This document shows, one piece after another, positions 7,346 through 9,933 of a stretch of 9,933 bases of DNA; the stretch's first letter is position 1; every line of letters begins with the position of its first letter. Source of the DNA: an uncultured Methylococcaceae bacterium (lineage in GTDB: Bacteria > Pseudomonadota > Gammaproteobacteria > Methylococcales > Methylomonadaceae); assembly GCA_903839795.1 (NCBI GenBank), contig CAIMDR010000228.1:1-9933 (forward strand), given 5' to 3'. The notes under the pieces are model-generated. The model was not told the origin of the DNA. It was given only the letters and a program-made list of their open reading frames with translations, and ran no database searches. The position numbers and the translations under genes are program-made.

Positions 7346-7526
7346 GTGGTAAAATCTACCATACCACATCGCCAGGCAAATCGGCAAAAAGCTTAAATGC
7401 TTTCACCACGAAGACACGAAGACACGAAGAAAGAAAGTGTCGCGTCCTATAGTTATTAATATTTATAGATTAAAATATCAATAAATTAGATAAACAATAG
7501 AAGTGACTATGAAACAAAAGTAATTA
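7346..7526. other. Intergenic stretch with a dispersed TTCGTG repeat copy
   Basis: There is no gene here. Right after comEC, TGGTA/TACCA (7347-7361) can form a 5-bp stem without a T-tract, so it is at best a weak terminator. Bases 7402-7433 are an inverse copy of the repeat found after lolD, differing from it by one deleted G. Bases 7441-7526 are very AT-rich and may contain the promoter of the downstream TPR gene, but no boxes stand out. Confidence 0.55.
7402..7433. repeat. Dispersed repeat, inverse copy of 4377-4408
   Basis: The core TTCACCACGAAGACACGAAG followed by ACACGAAGAAAG matches the reverse complement of the copy after lolD, apart from one missing G. The unit itself contains three staggered ACGAAG steps. 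With the copy at 4346-4411 it brackets the DUF2062-comEC block in inverse orientation. Confidence 0.8.
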
Positions 7527-7615
7527 TTCAGTCCCCCTCTTTAACAAAGAGGGGTTAGGGGAGATTTTATTAGATAAATCCCCCTCAATCCCCCTTTTTC
7601 AAAGGGGGAGGTGAA
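7527..7615. mobile_element. Nested inverted-repeat element (MITE/REP-like)
   Basis: The 89-base stretch runs from TTCAGTCCCCCTC to GGGGGAGGTGAA and is an imperfect inverted repeat. Each half is itself a hairpin: CCCCTCTTTAACAAAGAGGGG on the left (stem within 7533-7554) and CCCCCTTTTTCAAAGGGGG on the right (7590-7608). The halves join through ATTTTATTAGATAAAT. Sequences with the form aaatccccctcaatcccc are, from memory, common intergenic repeats in many bacteria. No target duplication was recognised. Its right end overlaps a GTG that could extend the downstream TPR gene and resembles a Shine-Dalgarno sequence (GGAGGTGA). Confidence 0.7.
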
Positions 7616-7667
7616 TACTTACATTTGCTCCACTGTAAAGGGTAAACGGGGCTGCTTATTAAAGGAC

Positions 7668-8525
7668 ATGGCGCTTATTTGTCCCCGTTGTTGTGCCGAA
7701 ATCCGCAATTCGGAATGTGAGGGTTGTTCATATTACAAAGACTCACAGAAGTTTGCCATTGAAAAAGCCAATAAATCACCTCACCATTTTACCCTTCGCA
7801 TAGCGCCAGAGATTGATAATCAAATTGATCGTGCTTTAAGAATGGCTGAAGCCGGTAATGTTGAAAAGGGCGAGTCGCTTATACGGTCATTAATGAAAGA
7901 AAATGCCGATTTATACACCATTCATTTTGCTATGGGAACCATTTATAGCTTTAAAGAGCAATATGATGAGGCAATGGTATGTTTCGATAAATCGATAGCA
8001 ATATATCCCTATTTTGTTGACTGTTGGTTTAATAGGGCGCTTGTTGCAAAGAAAAAAATGGATGTTATAGAAATAGTTTTTTCGCTACGTAAGGTCATCG
8101 AATTTGCTCAAACCGATGATGACGAAGTTGTTTTGATGGCAAAACAACTTTTAAATGATTTAGAGCAGTTAGCTTATAAAGAAGAAGGTCTTGAATTAGA
8201 TAAATACATTGAAGGTCTTAGGAAATTTAATGCCGCTTTTGAGTTAATGCAGAGTAAACAATGGGAAAAAGCGATTATCGGCTATAAAGAAGTCATCAAA
8301 ATCAACCCTACAGCACCACAAGCTTTTGGCAATATGGCACTTTGTTATGCGCATTTAAACGAAGATAAAAAGGCGATAGCCGCTTTCGACAAAGCAATAG
8401 CCTTAGATCCTAACTATGAACCGGCCATTATTAATAAAGAAATAGTTAAGCAAACTATAGCCAGGGGTTTAAGTTTTTCAGATCTGCAATCTGAAGTAAA
8501 AGTCATTGAATACATGATTATTTGA
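7668..8525 (+). CDS. Zinc-ribbon and TPR repeat protein of unknown function
   Basis: A 285-residue, probably cytoplasmic protein; no signal peptide or TM segment is seen. The N-terminus has a small zinc-ribbon-like pair, Cys5-x2-Cys8 and Cys17-x2-Cys20. Tetratricopeptide repeats follow at about 83-117 ('AMGTIYSFKEQYDEAMVCFDKSIAIYP'), 184-216 ('QWEKAIIGYKEVIKINP') and 217-251 ('NMALCYAHLNEDKKAIAAFDKAIALDP'). TPRs usually form a superhelix that binds partner proteins; the partner is unknown. The ATG at 7668 is chosen because the protein then begins just before the Cys cluster, although AAAGGA lies only one base upstream of it. An in-frame GTG at 7611 would add 19 residues, but those are encoded partly by the edge of the inverted-repeat element and look unlike a normal N-terminus. 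It stands alone, without an operon partner. Confidence 0.75.
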   Translation: MALICPRCCAEIRNSECEGCSYYKDSQKFAIEKANKSPHHFTLRIAPEIDNQIDRALRMAEAGNVEKGESLIRSLMKENADLYTIHFAMGTIYSFKEQYDEAMVCFDKSIAIYPYFVDCWFNRALVAKKKMDVIEIVFSLRKVIEFAQTDDDEVVLMAKQLLNDLEQLAYKEEGLELDKYIEGLRKFNAAFELMQSKQWEKAIIGYKEVIKINPTAPQAFGNMALCYAHLNEDKKAIAAFDKAIALDPNYEPAIINKEIVKQTIARGLSFSDLQSEVKVIEYMII

Positions 8526-8647
8526 ATGGCAAGCTAAACAAGTAGTCTGAAGGGTCAGCTTCAATTAGAAGTTAACATTACTAAATGTCTGTAAGAGGCC
8601 GACTGTTCACGCAAGCATTTTCGGATAGCTGTTGTTGATTTTGATTT
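8526..8647. other. Non-coding spacer between the TPR gene and the MITE
   Basis: Nothing gene-like is seen in these bases. CTTC/GAAG (8559-8571) can form only a tiny stem. No terminator with a T-tract follows the TPR stop codon. Confidence 0.4.
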
Positions 8648-8901
8648 GATAATGGGCTACCTACTTAAGGCGGGACAAGAAATTTTAGTTAACACCGTCA
8701 TACCGGCAAGGATGCCGGTATCAAGTGCCATGAAGGGTAACTTTCCGATAACGTTGGCGCATGATTTAGGGGCTATGCCAAACTACAGTTTCACATCCGC
8801 GTGACTGGATTCCGACATCCCTGCCGGAATGACGGACTTTTTGACATTTAGCGAATCATTTTGTTGCTCAATGTCCCGTCTTAAGTAGGTAGCCCGATAA
8901 T
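8648..8901. mobile_element. MITE-like element with 24-bp terminal inverted repeats and 6-bp target duplication
   Basis: The element proper spans 8654-8895 (242 bases). Its ends, GGGCTACCTACTTAAGGCGG.. (8654-8677) and the reverse complement at 8872-8895, match at 23 of 24 positions. The hexamer GATAAT directly abuts both ends (8648-8653 and 8896-8901), as expected for a target-site duplication. Inside, two hairpins of the 'cgtcattccggcagggatgc' type (8695-8725 and 8805-8835) lie in inverse orientation and match at 26 of 31 positions. There is no transposase-size open frame, so movement would depend on an enzyme supplied elsewhere. The parent transposon family is not identified. Confidence 0.85.
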
Positions 8902-9089
8902 GCCGGGCAGCTCACGGCCATGAGCTGCCGGTCGCGACTGGCAGCTTTGTGGTGATGATATTGCAGAGCGAGGTTGGGCAAGGTGCCAACAGACAGAAAA
9001 ACGTAAGGTGGGCAAGGCTCTTTATGACTGCCAGTTGTCTAAAAAAACGTATCGCAATTCGTGATTTTAAATTTAAGTACCAGGTTGTT
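8902..9089. other. Non-coding region with overlapping hairpins, possible decayed element
   Basis: GCAGCTCA (8907-8914) pairs with TGAGCTGC (8921-8928), while AGCTGCC (8923-8929) can instead pair with GGCAGCT (8940-8946) in a 24-bp near-palindrome, so two hairpins compete. Further on, short TGGGCAAGG motifs occur twice (around 8974 and 9009), and ACTGGCA (8937-8943) is repeated in inverse at 9029-9035. This looks like debris of repeats or an old mobile element; no protein-coding fragment was recognised. Confidence 0.35.
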
Positions 9090-9112
9090 GTGCCATAAAT
9101 CAATATTTGTGG
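9090..9112. repeat. Left arm of the inverted repeat bracketing the toxin-antitoxin cassette
   Basis: GTGCCATAAATC at 9090-9101 is repeated exactly in inverse at 9824-9835. Extending inward, 20 of 23 bases match the right arm at 9813-9835. This arm contains the first bases of the putative -35 box of the antitoxin promoter (9110-9115). Confidence 0.7.
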
Positions 9113-9169
9113 ACATATACCCATTTTTCACCTATTGTAATTACATTAGTAATAACAATAGGTGAAATC
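9110..9169 (+). promoter_or_regulatory. Toxin-antitoxin promoter with palindromic operator
   Basis: TGGACA (9110-9115) and TATTGT (9133-9138) form a plausible sigma70 promoter with a 17-base spacer. TTTCACCTATTGT (9126-9138) and its perfect reverse complement (9155-9167) form the arms of a 42-bp palindrome that pairs at 18 of 21 positions. The left arm covers the -10 box, and the right arm covers the ribosome binding site AGGTGA (9160-9165) of the antitoxin gene. This is the expected position for autorepression by the antitoxin, alone or with its toxin. Binding itself is inferred, not shown. Confidence 0.75.
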
Positions 9170-9394
9170 ATGCTTACCCTAAAACTTACAGCCGTCGGCA
9201 ATTCCATAGGTGTTGTGCTCCCTAAAGAGGCATTGGATAAGCTACATCTGGTAAAAGGCGATAAGATGTATCTGACAGAATCACCAGATGGTTTTCGGCT
9301 TACACCTTATGACCCCTCATTTGAAAAACAAATGACTGAGGCACGGAAAATCATGAAAAAACGTCGTAATGTTTTACATGAGTTGGCGAAATAA
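9170..9394 (+). CDS. AbrB/MazE-type (SpoVT-AbrB fold) antitoxin
   Basis: A 74-residue protein. Residues 1-45 carry the swapped-hairpin AbrB/MazE DNA-binding pattern: 'LKLTAVGNSIGVVLPKEAL' (4-22), then 'LHLVKGDKMYLTESPDGFRLTP' type strands (26-47). The charged C-terminal part (48-74, 'FEKQMTEARKIMKKRRNVL') is probably disordered or helical until it wraps the toxin, as in other type II antitoxins. The ATG at 9170 is chosen over an upstream in-frame ATG at 9107 because it follows AGGTGA directly and begins at the conserved domain; the longer version would translate through the operator palindrome. The stop codon overlaps the toxin start by one base (TAATG), so the pair is translationally coupled. 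It should neutralise the Doc toxin and repress its own promoter. Confidence 0.9.
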   Translation: MLTLKLTAVGNSIGVVLPKEALDKLHLVKGDKMYLTESPDGFRLTPYDPSFEKQMTEARKIMKKRRNVLHELAK

Positions 9395-9777
9395 TGCCGG
9401 TTGTTTGGATTGATGAGTCTGTCGTTTTTGCATTGCATGAGGAACATCTTGCAGAACATGGCGGGGCAATAGGTATCCGTGATCGTGGATTATTGGAATC
9501 CGCGTTGCATCGTCCGCGAAATCTAGCCTTATACGAAGAGGTAGACCTTGCTGCACTTGCCGCAGCCTATGGTTTTGGTATTGCCCGCAATCATCCTTTT
9601 ATGGATGGCAACAAGCGGACGGCATTCACTGTAACTGAACTTTTCCTTGCTTTAAACAGACAGGAATTGATCGCAGATGATCAATCATGCGTCGTAACCA
9701 TGTTAAAGCTTGCAGAAGGCAGTCTTTCCGAAAAAGAATTTGCAAATTGGATAAGAGATAATACCCAGTCCGATTAA
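9394..9777 (+). CDS. doc: Doc-family (death-on-curing, Fic fold) toxin
   Basis: A 127-residue Fic/Doc protein of the usual Doc length. The catalytic motif HPFMDGNKRT is at 67-76 with His67, Asp71, Asn73, Lys74 and Arg75 present. The preceding helix 'DLAALAAAYGFGIARN' (51-66) and the N-terminal 'GIRDRGLLESALHRPRN' (27-43) are typical of the death-on-curing subfamily. By family knowledge Doc phosphorylates elongation factor EF-Tu and so blocks translation; the NKR ending of the motif, rather than the GNGR of AMPylating Fic enzymes, points to the kinase type. The key residues look intact, so the toxin is probably functional. It is coupled to the preceding AbrB-type antitoxin by a one-base overlap. 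P1 phage Doc pairs with Phd instead, so this is a different antitoxin class. Confidence 0.92.
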   Translation: MPVVWIDESVVFALHEEHLAEHGGAIGIRDRGLLESALHRPRNLALYEEVDLAALAAAYGFGIARNHPFMDGNKRTAFTVTELFLALNRQELIADDQSCVVTMLKLAEGSLSEKEFANWIRDNTQSD

Positions 9778-9933
9778 CGACAATTTCACCTTTGCCTGTT
9801 AATTGCCTTGTGCCAAAAATAAAGATTTATGGCACGTTGGGGTGTCCTTGTGATTTCAACCGTTTGTTCATGTCATAAGTCAGGGTCAAAATTGGGTTAT
9901 GTTAGCTAGTTTGCCAATGACCGGTATCGGGAA
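9778..9933. other. Non-coding tail with a hairpin after the toxin gene
   Basis: GTGCCA (9810-9815) and TGGCAC (9830-9835) form a stem that continues through AAAT/ATTT after one mismatch, with an AAAG loop. No T-run follows, so it is a doubtful terminator. Its outer strand is also part of the long-range repeat bracketing the toxin-antitoxin pair. From 9836 to the end of the window nothing is recognised. Confidence 0.45.
9813..9835. repeat. Right arm of the inverted repeat bracketing the toxin-antitoxin cassette
   Basis: GATTTATGGCAC at 9824-9835 is the exact inverse of 9090-9101, and 20 of 23 bases match across the full arm. It starts 36 bases after the toxin stop codon. Confidence 0.7.

Noticed and set aside
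8912..9124. Minus-strand 70-residue open frame before the antitoxin
   Set aside because: Composition is unlike a protein, it crosses hairpins and one arm of the bracketing repeat, and it lacks a ribosome binding site.
9107..9169. Upstream ATG extending the antitoxin by 21 residues
   Set aside because: It would translate through the palindromic operator and lacks a Shine-Dalgarno; the ATG at 9170 has AGGTGA at proper distance.

Overview
The window reads as a chromosomal segment of a gammaproteobacterium, most likely a methanotroph of the Methylococcales. This is an inference from three things: a DUF1566 protein ending in a VPVPA-type (VPLPA-CTERM) sorting tail, the divergent bamE(omlA)-fur pair, and a lol / DUF2062 / comEC neighbourhood of the kind found in gammaproteobacteria. 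No rRNA, tRNA, CRISPR array or intact transposase gene was seen.

Left part (1-1308): an AT-rich leader with a 5 x 10 bp tandem repeat precedes a secreted DUF1566 protein that has a Gly/Ser-only linker and a C-terminal membrane sorting tail. A stem-loop-rich convergent intergenic region follows. Centre (1309-7345): envelope and housekeeping genes, namely bamE on the minus strand, then fur, a lolC/E-family permease and lolD on the plus strand, then DUF2062 (minus) divergent from comEC (plus). The permease and LolD together form a lipoprotein-release ABC transporter, and BamE belongs to the outer-membrane beta-barrel assembly machine. ComEC is the inner-membrane channel for DNA uptake.

Right part (7346-9933): accessory in character. 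Small non-autonomous repeat elements lie between genes: a nested GC-rich inverted repeat (7527-7615) and a 242-bp MITE-like element with 24-bp terminal inverted repeats and a 6-bp target duplication (8654-8895). Between them is a zinc-ribbon/TPR protein of unknown function. The end carries a two-gene toxin-antitoxin module, an AbrB/MazE-type antitoxin overlapping a Doc (death-on-curing) toxin. A 42-bp palindrome overlaps its promoter and ribosome binding site, and the cassette is bracketed by an imperfect 23-bp inverted repeat.

I found no convincing new multi-gene system. The most interesting observations are the TA cassette and its bracketing repeats, the MITE with its target duplication, and the lone LolC/E-type subunit next to lolD, which suggests a LolF-type exporter.
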